The notes: generated by a model from the letters alone, not told the origin. 64,000 nucleotides of DNA from Nitrospinaceae bacterium (GCA_024644405.1 JAHELC010000038.1:1-64000); one strand, 5' to 3'; positions 1 to 9,651 are shown, counted from the stretch's first letter. Made by a program: numbers and translations.

Positions 1-606
1 CCCTTGATCGGTATTTTTATCATGGGAGTTTGGGGAGTGACCGCCGCGGCGGATCGTTGGAAAATTCCCGTGAAGACGTTCCGATTCGCGAGCGTGATAC
101 TGGTGGCGGTGTTGATGTTCGTATCCTGGAACCAGACCCGTGTCTGGAAAAACAGTGTGACGTTGTTTCAACACACGGTGGATCACACGGAACGCAACGA
201 CTTCGCCCACAACAATCTGGGCTATGCCTTGATGCAGAACGGGCAGGCGGAAGAAAGCATACTCCATTTTCAAAAAGCACTGGAGATCAGTCCGCATCAT
301 GTTTTGGCACGCCTCAACCTCGCCAAAGCGTACAGAAATCTAAACCGGCCGCAGGAGGCCATACTTGCCTACAGGAATATTCTGCAGGTGCAGCGCGACC
401 ACGTGGTGGTTCACTTCGAACTGGGCAAGCTGTACCATAAAGTGGGAGAGGGTTCGGGCGCCGTTCACCATACCCGCGTTGCGCATGCATTGCTGATCCG
501 GAACTATGGGCCGGAATTCGACAAAACCCGTGAGGCCGAAGCAAACCTGAAACATTATTATCAAGTGTATAACCTGAAGCCTGATTCACTGGTCGTTTAT
601 GAATAG
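1..606 (+). CDS. Membrane TPR protein, GT-C/TMTC-like, 3' part only
   Basis: The reading frame is open from the first base, so this is the C-terminal part (about 200 residues) of a longer gene. It begins in a stretch almost identical to residues near 355 of the next protein (PLIGIFIMGVWG), followed by one membrane segment and then TPR units near residues 60-130 with the usual alanine, leucine and proline spacing. Its stop at 604-606 overlaps the ATG of the next gene at 599 by eight bases, which implies translational coupling. The two genes are tandem paralogues. The family is thought to transfer sugars to proteins or lipids at the membrane; the substrate cannot be told here. Confidence 0.8.
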   Translation, partial: PLIGIFIMGVWGVTAAADRWKIPVKTFRFASVILVAVLMFVSWNQTRVWKNSVTLFQHTVDHTERNDFAHNNLGYALMQNGQAEESILHFQKALEISPHHVLARLNLAKAYRNLNRPQEAILAYRNILQVQRDHVVVHFELGKLYHKVGEGSGAVHHTRVAHALLIRNYGPEFDKTREAEANLKHYYQVYNLKPDSLVVYE

Positions 607-2260
607 ACTCTTAAACCTTTCAACATTCCAGATCTCCCTTCTCCTGGTGCTCGCCAACGTGTTGGTCTATGGCCAGGTGATGGGTTTTGAATTCGTCAAC
701 TTTGATGATGCGTTTTATGTCGAAAACGTTCATGTCAAAAACGGTTTGACCTGGAAGGGTCTCGTCTGGGCGTTTTCCATCAAGTATAATTTCTCGCAGT
801 TTTTGAACTGGATTTCCCACATGATCGATGTCGAGCTGTTCGGCCACCACCCGGCGGGACACCACGCCGTCAGCCTGCTCCTGCATGCCGTCAACACGGT
901 CATTTTTTTTCTGTTTATGAACAAGCTGACCGGGTCGCGCAACAAAAGCGCCCTCGCGGCGATTTTGTTCGCCATTCATCCTCTGCGCGTGGAGACGGTG
1001 GCGTGGGTGGCCGACCGCAAAGATCTCCTCGCCATGTTGTTCGCCCTGTTGTCCCTGGAAGCGTACCGCCGGTATACGCTGAAACCGAATCTTCAGCATT
1101 ATGCGATTGCGGCTCTGCTTTTTCTGCTGGCGCTGATGTCGAAACCGGTGATGGTGGTTCTGCCGTTTGTGTTTCTGTTGATCGATTTCTGGCCCCTGAA
1201 TCGAATGCAAGGCGAGCCGGGTTCTTCGGTCATCAATGGGCAGACCCTGCGCAAATTGCTGATTGAAAAAATTCCCTTCTTCCTGATGATCGGATTCTTC
1301 CTTTTTCTGATTGTCAAAGGATTCGAACTGCGGCAGATAGGGGACAACACGGCATCCGTTCCCTTGCTCGTCCGGCTGGCGACGATCCCGGTGCTTTACA
1401 TCAAATATCTGTTCCATATTATCTGGCCGGTCCAGCTTTCGTTTTTTTATCCCGCCAGCAGTGGGATGCCGCCGTTCTGGCAATGGAGCGGGTCCCTGTT
1501 GATTCTGCTGGGTCTCACCTGGGCTGCGCTGTCCGAGTGGAAACGGCGTCCGTATCTCGCAGTGGGTTGGCTGTGGTTTGCAGGATCGCTGCTGCCGCTG
1601 ACCGGTCTGTTCCGCGCCGGCGACCACACCATGGCCGACCGCTACACTTACTTCCCGCTGATTGGAATTTTCATCATGGGGGTGTGGGGGCTTTCCCATT
1701 GGGAGTTCGTAAAGAAGAGGGGTGAGCAGGCCGTGGCGGTGGCCGGCGGTCTGGTTCTGCTGGTGCTGATGACGATAGCGTTTGTGCAGACGTCGGTCTG
1801 GAAAAATAATTTCACCCTGTACCGGCATGCGCTGGCGGTGGACGACACCAACCACGTCGCGCACAACAACCTGGGCATCGCGTGGATGGGCCAACATCAG
1901 CCGGAAAAGGCCGTGCCGCATTTGAAAAAGGCCGTCGAACATTGTCCGCGTTGTATCGAATCCTGGCTCAACCTCGGTGAATCCTACAAGGCCATGCAGC
2001 AGTGGCAGCCCGCCATTGATGCCTTCCGGGGAGCTCTGGAGGTGAACAAAGACAACGTCATCGCTCACGAAGTGTTGGGAACACTCTACCATGTCCGGGG
2101 AGACGGCTGGCTCGCCATCCACCACAGCCTTCGGGCCGAGGCGATTTACTCGCAACTGTTCGGTCCCGGTTACGGCAAAGCGGTCGCCCTCCGGAGGAAC
2201 CTCGAGGTCTACTACCCGCACTACTTCCTCCGCCCCGAAGATTTTGACGTGCAATCGTAA
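599..2260 (+). CDS. Membrane TPR glycosyltransferase-like protein (GT-C/TMTC type)
   Basis: A protein of 553 residues with about ten hydrophobic segments in its first 390 residues and TPR repeats near 405-520. The N-terminal loop holds paired aspartates (FVNFDD, D36-D37), the place where GT-C enzymes carry their catalytic acid. The motif HPLRVETVAWVADRKD near residue 125 is a signature of bacterial relatives of TMTC proteins. Family knowledge suggests a polyprenol-linked sugar donor and a periplasmic active site. Neither donor nor acceptor can be read from the sequence. The ATG overlaps the stop of the upstream paralogue. O-antigen ligase-like function is an alternative. Confidence 0.75.
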   Translation: MNRLLNLSTFQISLLLVLANVLVYGQVMGFEFVNFDDAFYVENVHVKNGLTWKGLVWAFSIKYNFSQFLNWISHMIDVELFGHHPAGHHAVSLLLHAVNTVIFFLFMNKLTGSRNKSALAAILFAIHPLRVETVAWVADRKDLLAMLFALLSLEAYRRYTLKPNLQHYAIAALLFLLALMSKPVMVVLPFVFLLIDFWPLNRMQGEPGSSVINGQTLRKLLIEKIPFFLMIGFFLFLIVKGFELRQIGDNTASVPLLVRLATIPVLYIKYLFHIIWPVQLSFFYPASSGMPPFWQWSGSLLILLGLTWAALSEWKRRPYLAVGWLWFAGSLLPLTGLFRAGDHTMADRYTYFPLIGIFIMGVWGLSHWEFVKKRGEQAVAVAGGLVLLVLMTIAFVQTSVWKNNFTLYRHALAVDDTNHVAHNNLGIAWMGQHQPEKAVPHLKKAVEHCPRCIESWLNLGESYKAMQQWQPAIDAFRGALEVNKDNVIAHEVLGTLYHVRGDGWLAIHHSLRAEAIYSQLFGPGYGKAVALRRNLEVYYPHYFLRPEDFDVQS

Positions 2261-2324
2261 TCCCCAACCCCTGAACGATCTGCTACAATACCCACTTTTA
2301 TGACTCCCCCTTTGGAGCCCTGAA

Positions 2325-4001
<1,677 letters not shown>

Positions 4002-4006
4002 GGTTT

Positions 4007-4750
4007 TTAGGAAAATACGATTCCGACTACATCCTCAATAAAACTGCTGACTTTTTTTGGGCCGGGCTTGTATTTTCCTGGGTGTCCGCATTTATTCCGG
4101 AGCTTCAGAGCTTCTTCAAGCATGTCTTTCTGATTTTTATCGAAAATTCCTAAATCCTGAGCAACCAAAAGAAGCTTCGATTCCTTAATGTAGGTAAGAT
4201 CGTCGACCTTTTTTACAGTGCGAGCCTTGGAATCGAATTTTTGAATGGAGAGGTTCACTTTTTTCGAGTTTTTGGATATGACAAGCTCTTGAATTTCCCG
4301 AACGGCGCCAGCCCAAAGAAAAACGACCGCGGCACGCAATGCGCCAATACTCAGACACTTTACAGCTTCATGGATGTAATCCGCGACCTCAGCGTTCGTG
4401 ATTTTATTAATGACCTTGTCAAGTTCAGAAACATCGTGTTCGATTTCGGCATCAGCTGCTGGAAGGTTGAGTAACGAACGGACCTCACGCTCTCCACTTT
4501 CTGTTAAGGTCCAAAGAAGCCTTGAACCTTTTTTCCCGTCGGTATCAACATGCGGCGCACTTTTGGCAAGCTGGTCTGCCAAGTTGGCCTTTGCCGCTCG
4601 AGGAACACGGCCATTTTTTAAATGGCCTCGGAGCTCCTCTACGGTAGCCGAATCTATTTGACGGTACCTCTTCAGAAAATATAGTGTGGCGAGGCAATTG
4701 TCACGAATCGGATTTTTATTGAGAGGATGTAAAAACTCGACCAAAGTCAT
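4007..4750 (-). CDS. HEPN-motif protein with winged-helix-like N-terminus
   Basis: An unrecognised protein of 247 residues. The first 95 residues resemble a winged-helix module ending in LLWTLTESGEREV. The C-terminal helical part ends in LRNKCGHPGKY, an RN-x3-H motif (R218, H223) typical of HEPN domains, many of which are RNases in toxin, CRISPR or abortive-infection systems. Its ATG overlaps the stop of the upstream gene by four bases (4747-4750), so the two are translated together. The base composition is clearly more AT-rich than glnS and gltX on either side, suggesting acquisition. RNase activity is inference; a DUF4145-like non-catalytic role is possible. Confidence 0.6.
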   Translation of the reverse strand: MTLVEFLHPLNKNPIRDNCLATLYFLKRYRQIDSATVEELRGHLKNGRVPRAAKANLADQLAKSAPHVDTDGKKGSRLLWTLTESGEREVRSLLNLPAADAEIEHDVSELDKVINKITNAEVADYIHEAVKCLSIGALRAAVVFLWAGAVREIQELVISKNSKKVNLSIQKFDSKARTVKKVDDLTYIKESKLLLVAQDLGIFDKNQKDMLEEALKLRNKCGHPGKYKPGPKKVSSFIEDVVGIVFS

Positions 4751-5274
4751 TTAGGTTCTTTCTCAGGCAAAGAGTTTTTACCTTTTCCGATTTTATATGT
4801 TTCCTTAACATAAAGTTCACCAGAAACGGTCCACTGCCACCCCTTGCCGTTTTTCCGAAAAAGTGATTGGCCTTTTTTCTTTTTGTCCTTTGCAAACCGC
4901 ATAGTGTTGTCTGGACGATCTGGTACGATTCTGCCTAAATCGATTGCTTCTTTGCTGATCATTTCATTTGTAATTGGAACAACTCCATACTGTGAATAAA
5001 ACCAGGCTGCAATATGTCTAACATTTTCTGCAGGTTTGTCTTCAAGGGATGAAAAAAATTGTTCCCGATCTTCTGTTGGAGCAGGGTTGGCTTCAGCCCC
5101 GGCCTTGTTCCCATTGTTGCCGTTGGGAAGGGGCTGTCCGTCATCGAAATACATAGGAGCTAAACGTTTGACTGCCTCCGGTTGAATTGCGGGGCCAAGT
5201 TTGGAAACGATGCCATCAAGTTCGTTGAGTTTATTTATGGTTTCTTCGATGAGGGAGGAATTGCTTTGGTCCAT
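4747..5274 (-). CDS. Unknown partner protein with winged-helix-like C-terminus
   Basis: An unrecognised protein of 175 residues. The N-terminal 40 residues look helical, followed by a polar, proline- and asparagine-rich linker near 48-70. The last 90 residues resemble a winged-helix fold ending in WQWTVSGELYVKETY. This echoes the LWTLTESGEREV segment of the downstream partner, so the two may share a related module. A good ribosome binding site (AAAGGAG, 5281-5287 on the complement) stands before the ATG. It is the first gene of a two-gene operon with the HEPN-motif protein and shares its AT-rich composition. It could be an antitoxin or DNA-binding regulator; nothing proves either. Confidence 0.55.
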   Translation of the reverse strand: MDQSNSSLIEETINKLNELDGIVSKLGPAIQPEAVKRLAPMYFDDGQPLPNGNNGNKAGAEANPAPTEDREQFFSSLEDKPAENVRHIAAWFYSQYGVVPITNEMISKEAIDLGRIVPDRPDNTMRFAKDKKKKGQSLFRKNGKGWQWTVSGELYVKETYKIGKGKNSLPEKEPK

Positions 5275-5307
5275 ATTGATCTCCTTTGAAAAGGTTTTTT
5301 GAAATCC

Positions 5308-5337
5308 TTGACAAAGAAGGTCAGGCCGTAGTAAAGT
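5308..5337 (+). promoter_or_regulatory. Candidate sigma-70 promoter for a small RNA
   Basis: TTGACA at 5308-5313, then 18 bases, then TAAAGT at 5332-5337 (four of six matches to the -10 consensus). It points away from the HEPN cassette and toward the hairpin at 5387. The strong -35 and the terminator about 50 bases beyond the likely start make a short transcription unit plausible. Confidence 0.4.
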
Positions 5338-5343
5338 CCGGCT

Positions 5344-5420
5344 GTTTTTCGGACTCCCTTGCCAAGGGATTCTAAAAGAGGTAAGAAGGACCGTAGCTGA
5401 TACCTACGGTCCTTTTTTTT
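5344..5420 (+). ncRNA. Candidate structured small RNA next to the HEPN cassette
   Basis: Between a promoter-like sequence and a strong terminator lies about 75 bases with no convincing reading frame. It can fold into a short hairpin (TCCCTT/AAGGGA, 5354-5370) and the terminator stem. A further pairing, AGTCCG at 5335-5340 with CGGACT at 5350-5355, would need a transcript starting slightly upstream. It runs opposite to the accessory gene pair and starts about 70 bases from its first codon. It may be an independent small RNA, or simply the reverse complement of a structured leader for that operon. Confidence 0.35.
5387..5420 (+). terminator. Rho-independent terminator
   Basis: A perfect ten-base-pair stem AGGACCGTAG/CTACGGTCCT with a seven-base loop, followed by a run of eight or more T. 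The T run lies only on the plus-strand side. No plus-strand protein gene ends here, which is the main reason to suspect a small RNA upstream. Confidence 0.8.
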
Positions 5421-5581
5421 GCCCAAAACATACACCTACAATATGTTGGGATTATCCCGAATTATGACTACTACCTGTTGTGGTGTCAATGTTTAATTTT
5501 TTTGGTCATAATCTCCGTAATTTCAAATAGTTATGGCTTGTAGCTCAAGTGGCAAGTTGTAACTTTTTGGTTTTTTGTGGT
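5421..5581. other. AT-rich spacer without recognised gene
   Basis: The spacer between the terminator and the end of gltX. It is AT-rich and holds no reading frame of note. The text near 5530-5560 has a faint likeness to a tRNA D-arm (GTAGCTCAAGTGGC), but no acceptor, anticodon or T-arm follows. Confidence 0.5.
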
Positions 5582-6982
5582 TTAAAGGGCGTTCTTCAAC
5601 CTTTCAATGGTTCTTTTTTTCCCCAGAAGGAGGACGACGTCATAGATACCGGGGGAGGCGGTTTTGCCGGTGAGGGCGACGCGGACGGGCTGGGCGAGTT
5701 TGCCGAGTTTGAGGCCGGCGTCTTCGACGGTCTTTTTGAACAGGAGTTCGATGACGTCGTGATCCAACGGCTCCTCCATCGTTTCCAAGCCCGCCACCAG
5801 TGTTTCAAACAGCGGCTTTATTTCCGGTTTCAAAAATTTGGCTTTCGCCTTCTCGTCAAACGTCACTTCATCCTTCAGATAAAACTCCGCGCCGTGGGCC
5901 ATCTCGATCAGCGTTTTTGCGCGTTGCTGGAGTGACGGAATGACTTTGACGAGATCGTCCTTCGATTTGCCGTGCCCCTCCTCCAGGAGTCCTTCTTGAA
6001 TGAGTGCCGCTTCAAAAGGGTCAACCAGCTCCGACGGCGTCAATTGTTGAATCCACTGCTCGTTGACCCAGAGCAGTTTATCCGGATTGAACACGGCGGC
6101 GGAAGTGGTGACGTGCTGAAGTGTAAAGTGTGCAATCATTTCATCGATGGTGAACAGTTCCTGATCGCCGTGCGACCAGCCGAGGCGCGCCAGGTAATTG
6201 ACCAATGCGTTGGGCAGGTAGCCCATGTCGCGGTAGGCGAGGGTGGCCGTCGCGCCGTGACGTTTTGACAGGCGTGATTTGTCGGTGCCGAGGATCATGC
6301 TGATGTGCGCGAACTGCGGCCGCGGAAAATTGAGAGCGTCGTACATCAGCGCCTGTCTTGGGGTGTTGGACAGGTGGTCGTCGCCCCGGATGACGTGGCT
6401 GATGCGCATGTCGGCGTCGTCCACCACCACCACGAAGTTGTAGGTCGGGGTGCCGTCGGTGCGCAGGATGATGAAGTCGTCGAGCTCCGCCACGTCGAAC
6501 TCGACGTTGCCGCGCAGGAGGTCTTTGACCACCACGTTGCCCGTCGGCGGGCACAGGAAGCGCACCACGTGCGGCGCGTCCGGCTGGTCGGTGCGGCCGC
6601 GGCAGGTGCCGTCGTATTTCGGTTTGGCGCCCTGATCCTGGGCCAGCTTGCGGCGGCGTTCCAGATCCTCAGGTGAGCAGTAACAGCGGTAGGCCTTTTT
6701 CTCGCTCAGCAGTTGATCGACTTTTTCCTTATAGAGGTCCTGCCTCTCCATCTGGCGGAACGGGCCTTCGTCCCAGTCGAGTCCCAGCCATTGCAGAGAC
6801 TCGATGATCTCCTGGATCGAGTCCTCGGTCGAGCGTTCGCGGTCGGTGTCCTCGATTCTCAGAATAAAGGTGCCTTTGTGGTGGCGGGCGAACAGCCAGT
6901 TGAACAGGGCGGTGCGCACCCCGCCGATATGCAGGAAACCGGTGGGGCTGGGCGCGAACCGGACGCGTACGTCTTCAGTCAT
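5582..6982 (-). CDS. gltX: Glutamate--tRNA ligase
   Basis: Charges tRNA-Glu. This class I synthetase of 466 residues, the normal length, has its HIGH equivalent HIGG at 18-21 and its KMSKS equivalent KSRLSKRHG at 235-243. Cysteines at 100, 102 and 127 match the zinc-site region of many bacterial GltX proteins. The start ATG at 6982 is preceded by AAGGAG. Whether this enzyme is discriminating cannot be decided by eye; with GlnRS also encoded, a discriminating form is likely. It is a single gene running toward the accessory patch. Confidence 0.97.
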   Translation of the reverse strand: MTEDVRVRFAPSPTGFLHIGGVRTALFNWLFARHHKGTFILRIEDTDRERSTEDSIQEIIESLQWLGLDWDEGPFRQMERQDLYKEKVDQLLSEKKAYRCYCSPEDLERRRKLAQDQGAKPKYDGTCRGRTDQPDAPHVVRFLCPPTGNVVVKDLLRGNVEFDVAELDDFIILRTDGTPTYNFVVVVDDADMRISHVIRGDDHLSNTPRQALMYDALNFPRPQFAHISMILGTDKSRLSKRHGATATLAYRDMGYLPNALVNYLARLGWSHGDQELFTIDEMIAHFTLQHVTTSAAVFNPDKLLWVNEQWIQQLTPSELVDPFEAALIQEGLLEEGHGKSKDDLVKVIPSLQQRAKTLIEMAHGAEFYLKDEVTFDEKAKAKFLKPEIKPLFETLVAGLETMEEPLDHDVIELLFKKTVEDAGLKLGKLAQPVRVALTGKTASPGIYDVVLLLGKKRTIERLKNAL

Positions 6983-7071
6983 TGATACTCCTTAGCGGTG
7001 GAATGTTCTGGGAAATCTTTCATAAACAAAAGCAAGAGGAGGAATCCCTCCAGCCCCCTTTACAAGGGGGA

Positions 7072-7105
7072 GGCGGAGTACCTCCGCGGGTAACTTTAAA
7101 ACCCA
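7072..7105 (+). repeat. Dispersed palindromic repeat, family A
   Basis: GGCGGAG-TAC-CTCCGC followed by GGTAACTTTAAA. The same unit, with a variable base after CTCCGC, is at 27792, 47329 and, reversed, 56001; a shorter variant is at 54650. All copies are intergenic. REP-like hairpin element. Confidence 0.7.
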
Positions 7106-7172
7106 GATCTTTAGATAGAGCCTGTCCTGAGCTGGTCGGAGGACTCAGGATGACAGGATGAATAATTTTTCT

Positions 7173-7190
7173 GCCGGGCCTTGCCCGGTC
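7173..7190 (+). repeat. Dispersed GC hairpin, family B
   Basis: GCCGGGCCTTGCCCGGTC folds into a tight hairpin. Near-identical units occur at 15490-15510, 27874-27896 and 40708-40732. Confidence 0.6.
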
Positions 7191-7404
7191 ACGCTGGGCG
7201 CACAGTTTAACCGATTGACGGGCGCTTGATAAGCCTCAAAACAGGTCGCTGAGGCGAACCCCTTCCTGGGTCTGAAAGACAAAAATGGGCGGCAGGGACG
7301 ACAGGAATTGTCAGAATCCGGGCCCGGCGGGCCGGCCGGGAAAATTTATTTTTCCTTATCATATTGAATATTTAAGGCAAACCCAAAGGGGTAGTTTTTG
7401 GGTA

Positions 7405-7433
7405 TTGACGGCATAAGACTTGCTTATTACTAT
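7405..7433 (+). promoter_or_regulatory. Sigma-70-type promoter
   Basis: TTGACG at 7405-7410, 17 bases, TACTAT at 7428-7433, about 60 bases before the small gene at 7496. Confidence 0.5.
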
Positions 7434-7495
7434 AACAGTAAAGGTGTAGGTAATTTCCTGATAAAACGTTATTTTAAGAGTTTGAGGTAAGTCAG

Positions 7496-7687
7496 ATGAG
7501 CCAGCCCAGGCAACCCGAAAAGAAAGCGCGCGATCAAATTAAAAGCAGCAAGAAGAATGCCCGCATCGGATTCTTGGAATCGATGGGGGACAGTGGTTAC
7601 GACAACCGGACCGACCCGAATTACTGTTTTGAGGCTTTGCGGAATTTCATCAAAAAAGAAGAGCCCGATGAAGAGAGCCTCGGCTGA
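7496..7687 (+). CDS. Small hypothetical protein, 63 residues
   Basis: A soluble, highly charged small protein: a basic N-terminus (PEKKARDQIKSSKKNAR), a central GFLESMGDSGYDNRTDPNY stretch, and an acidic tail (KKEEPDEESLG). No known motif. Support comes from its setting: a promoter-like sequence upstream, GAGGTAA before the ATG, and a strong terminator 70 bases after the stop, so it looks like a monocistronic unit. Function unknown. Confidence 0.6.
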   Translation: MSQPRQPEKKARDQIKSSKKNARIGFLESMGDSGYDNRTDPNYCFEALRNFIKKEEPDEESLG

Positions 7688-7754
7688 GCCGGGGAATCCT
7701 TGGAACAAGCCACACGAGTTCAAGGAGGGGTACCCAGGGAAGGGGTAAAAAAGG

Positions 7755-7790
7755 AAACAGCCGGCTCAGGGGAAGCCGGCTGTTTTGTTT
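7755..7790 (+). terminator. Rho-independent terminator
   Basis: Stem ACAGCCGGCT/AGCCGGCTGT with a seven-base loop, then TTTTGTTT. Ends the small gene at 7496. Confidence 0.8.
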
Positions 7791-7857
7791 CGGGGTGGGA
7801 TTGATCTACGTGAGTCAACCCCCAGCGGGAAGGACACGCCTGAGGCGTGGTTTCCGA

Positions 7858-8298
7858 TTAGTTACAAGCAACCGTCACTGGATTGGTCCCGGTGTTGGTA
7901 ACGGTTACCAAACCGCTGATGTCGCCAATGGAGTCACCGCGGCTGAAAGACGGCTGAGAGTTCAAAGTCACTTTACTGCGACCCATGGTTCCCATGCGAT
8001 CCAAGCCGGTTTTACCGCCGTCGGTTCCGTTTAACGAGCGATTGTCATCGTTCGGTCCCAGGCTGATGGGAACGGTGGTGGCGTTGGAAGATTTCCAAAC
8101 CACAACGTTGCCGGTACCCCGGTCATTGGTGGTGTAGCCGAATTTTCCACCAGCTTGATTGGCGATTTTAGCAACAGAAATCGTGATGGATTTAGCATTG
8201 TTGCAGGTAGCCGTTTGACCGGTATTGATGCTTCCGGCAAATGCAGTGGCCGTGAAACCTGCAAACAGAACAACAGTTAACAAAGTTACTTTTTTCAT
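7858..8298 (-). CDS. Secreted hypothetical protein
   Basis: A protein of 146 residues with a clear signal peptide (MKKVTLLTVVLFAGFTATAFA, cleavage after AFA near residue 21). The mature part is rich in Thr, Asn, Ser and Gly, probably beta-structured, and carries two cysteines (near residue 32 and the penultimate residue) that could form a disulfide linking both ends. AAGGAG precedes the ATG. No family recognised. It lies downstream of the cupredoxin-like gene in the same direction with 85 bases between, so the two may be co-transcribed. Confidence 0.7.
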   Translation of the reverse strand: MKKVTLLTVVLFAGFTATAFAGSINTGQTATCNNAKSITISVAKIANQAGGKFGYTTNDRGTGNVVVWKSSNATTVPISLGPNDDNRSLNGTDGGKTGLDRMGTMGRSKVTLNSQPSFSRGDSIGDISGLVTVTNTGTNPVTVACN

Positions 8299-8383
8299 TC
8301 CCCACTCCTTTCAAAGTAAGTAAAACCACTGGTTTTCAACAACTCAAATAAAACGATTGCTCCCCACGCGCGCTGGATAAAGG

Positions 8384-8794
8384 TTACGCGGTTTGGAGCG
8401 GAACCACGTTAATCTGCAAACAAATCGGATGGGTTGAATCCGTTTTCGGTTCCAACCAATAACAAATTGAGTAAGGGCCTTTTTTGGAAAATTGCAGGCC
8501 AAACGTTTGACCGGGTGCAAAGGATTCTATACTCACAAGTTTTTTTTCCGAAAGATCCGTAATAATCGATGTCTTATACAACTCCTGTGAGTAATTGTTG
8601 AGAAAGGTGACCGAAGAACCCACAGGAATGCGAATATTTGTTTCCTGATCGGAGGCTTCCAGGGAAATGGTTCGAACCAATGATTCCCCAAAGAGATTTG
8701 CGGGAAGGCTCAGGCAGGCAACCCACACCGCAATACCGACGACTTTCAAAGAACGAAATGAGATTATTTTGAAATAATTTTTTTCGAGACTCAT
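8384..8794 (-). CDS. Periplasmic cupredoxin-like protein lacking copper histidines
   Basis: A protein of 136 residues with an N-terminal signal anchor (hydrophobic near 15-35, then ANLFGES). The body follows the cupredoxin pattern: VTFLNN early, FAPGQTFGLQFSKKGPYSICYW late. The usual copper ligands are not all there: the cysteine region (C near 110) remains but the first histidine after the N-N strand is replaced by tyrosine or lysine. It may be a structural relative that does not bind type 1 copper. A regulator palindrome lies about 150 bases upstream (8942-8956). Confidence 0.6.
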   Translation of the reverse strand: MSLEKNYFKIISFRSLKVVGIAVWVACLSLPANLFGESLVRTISLEASDQETNIRIPVGSSVTFLNNYSQELYKTSIITDLSEKKLVSIESFAPGQTFGLQFSKKGPYSICYWLEPKTDSTHPICLQINVVPLQTA

Positions 8795-8941
8795 AGAGAG
8801 AACCGCCTAACATCAATTCTGCTGTCGCGTGGTAGCAAGACCTTCTGGAATTAGTGCAGTTAGTACGGTCTTTGGAGGGGAGTTTAGATGATCCGGGTTA
8901 CCGGGGGTATCAGTTGAAGTCTTAATTTCATGTAGGAAAAA

Positions 8942-8956
8942 TACCTAGTTGAGGTA
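8942..8956. promoter_or_regulatory. Palindrome resembling a NarL/LuxR-type regulator site
   Basis: TACCTAGTTGAGGTA: arms ACCT and AGGT around a five-base centre. A related palindrome (TACCTAATTTAGGTG) stands at 45103. In both places it is preceded by a run of A and followed within about ten bases by TCTTCT. NarL heptamers have the form TACYYMT. The site lies between the response regulator gene and the divergent side of the cupredoxin-like gene. Confidence 0.5.
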
Positions 8957-8997
8957 GGAGTCTTCTCCCTGGCGGGAAGTGGAGGCAAGAGGCAAGC

Positions 8998-9651
8998 TCA
9001 GAGCAATTCGTGCTGAATGGCGTAGTGAATCAATTCCGCATTTTTTTTCATTTTCATCTTTTCCAGGATGCGGGTGCGGTGGGTGCTGATGGTTTTGACG
9101 CTCAATGACAACTCTTTCCCAATCTCGGTGAGGGATTTGCCGGTCGCAATCATGGAAAAAACCTGGTATTCGCGGTCGGACAAAAGCTCGTGCAGAGGTT
9201 TGTCGACATTCAAAAAATCAAAGGCCAGTTTCTCGGTGATATCGGCACTGGCATAATTTCCGCCCTGGGCTACTTTCCGCACCGCATCGAGCAGGGTGTC
9301 GATGGAACTTTCCTTGGTCAGGTAACCGGAAGCCCCGGCTTTAATAAACCGTACCGCATACTGGCTTTCGGGGTAAACACTGAGGATCAAAACCGGGATT
9401 TTGGGGAACTCGGACTTCAACTGCTTGAGCACTTCCAACCCGCCTTTTCCCGGTATGGAGATATCCAGCAATACCAGGCTCAAATCTTGTTCCCGGACTT
9501 TTCCCAGGACATCGTTGCCGTTTTCAACTTCCCCCACCACCTCGATATCCGAGGTGTCGCCGAAAGCGTTCTTCAGCCCCTGCCGGAACAAGGGATGGTC
9601 GTCTGCGATGAGAATTTTAATTTTGGATTTGCATTCGGTTGTCACGTTCAA
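8998..9651 (-). CDS. NarL/FixJ-family response regulator
   Basis: A protein of 217 residues. Receiver domain at 11-125 with the acidic pair D17-D18, phosphoacceptor D63 (LLDIS) and conserved lysine in YLTKES. LuxR-type helix-turn-helix at about 150-212 (LSDREYQVFSMIATGKSLTEIG..., VKTISTHR). It acts as a DNA-binding transcription factor when phosphorylated. Its ATG overlaps the stop of the sensor kinase by four bases (9648-9651), so they are a coupled pair. The kinase has a GAF domain, so the signal may be cytoplasmic (redox, gas or small molecule). Targets are unknown; see the palindromes at 8942 and 45103. Confidence 0.92.
   Translation of the reverse strand: MNVTTECKSKIKILIADDHPLFRQGLKNAFGDTSDIEVVGEVENGNDVLGKVREQDLSLVLLDISIPGKGGLEVLKQLKSEFPKIPVLILSVYPESQYAVRFIKAGASGYLTKESSIDTLLDAVRKVAQGGNYASADITEKLAFDFLNVDKPLHELLSDREYQVFSMIATGKSLTEIGKELSLSVKTISTHRTRILEKMKMKKNAELIHYAIQHELL

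Larger units (their letters stand above)
6983..7495. other. Gene-free spacer rich in palindromic repeats
   Basis: About 510 bases with no convincing gene. It holds a copy of the GGCGGAG-TAC-CTCCGC repeat at 7072-7105, part of a direct-repeat family near 7125-7160 (CAGGATGACAGGATGA), a GCCGGGC-CTT-GCCCGGT hairpin at 7173-7190, and a promoter near 7405-7433 for the small gene that follows. Confidence 0.6.

Noticed and set aside
5530-5575. tRNA-like text (GTAGCTCAAGTGGC)
   Set aside because: No anticodon stem, T-arm or acceptor can be formed around it.
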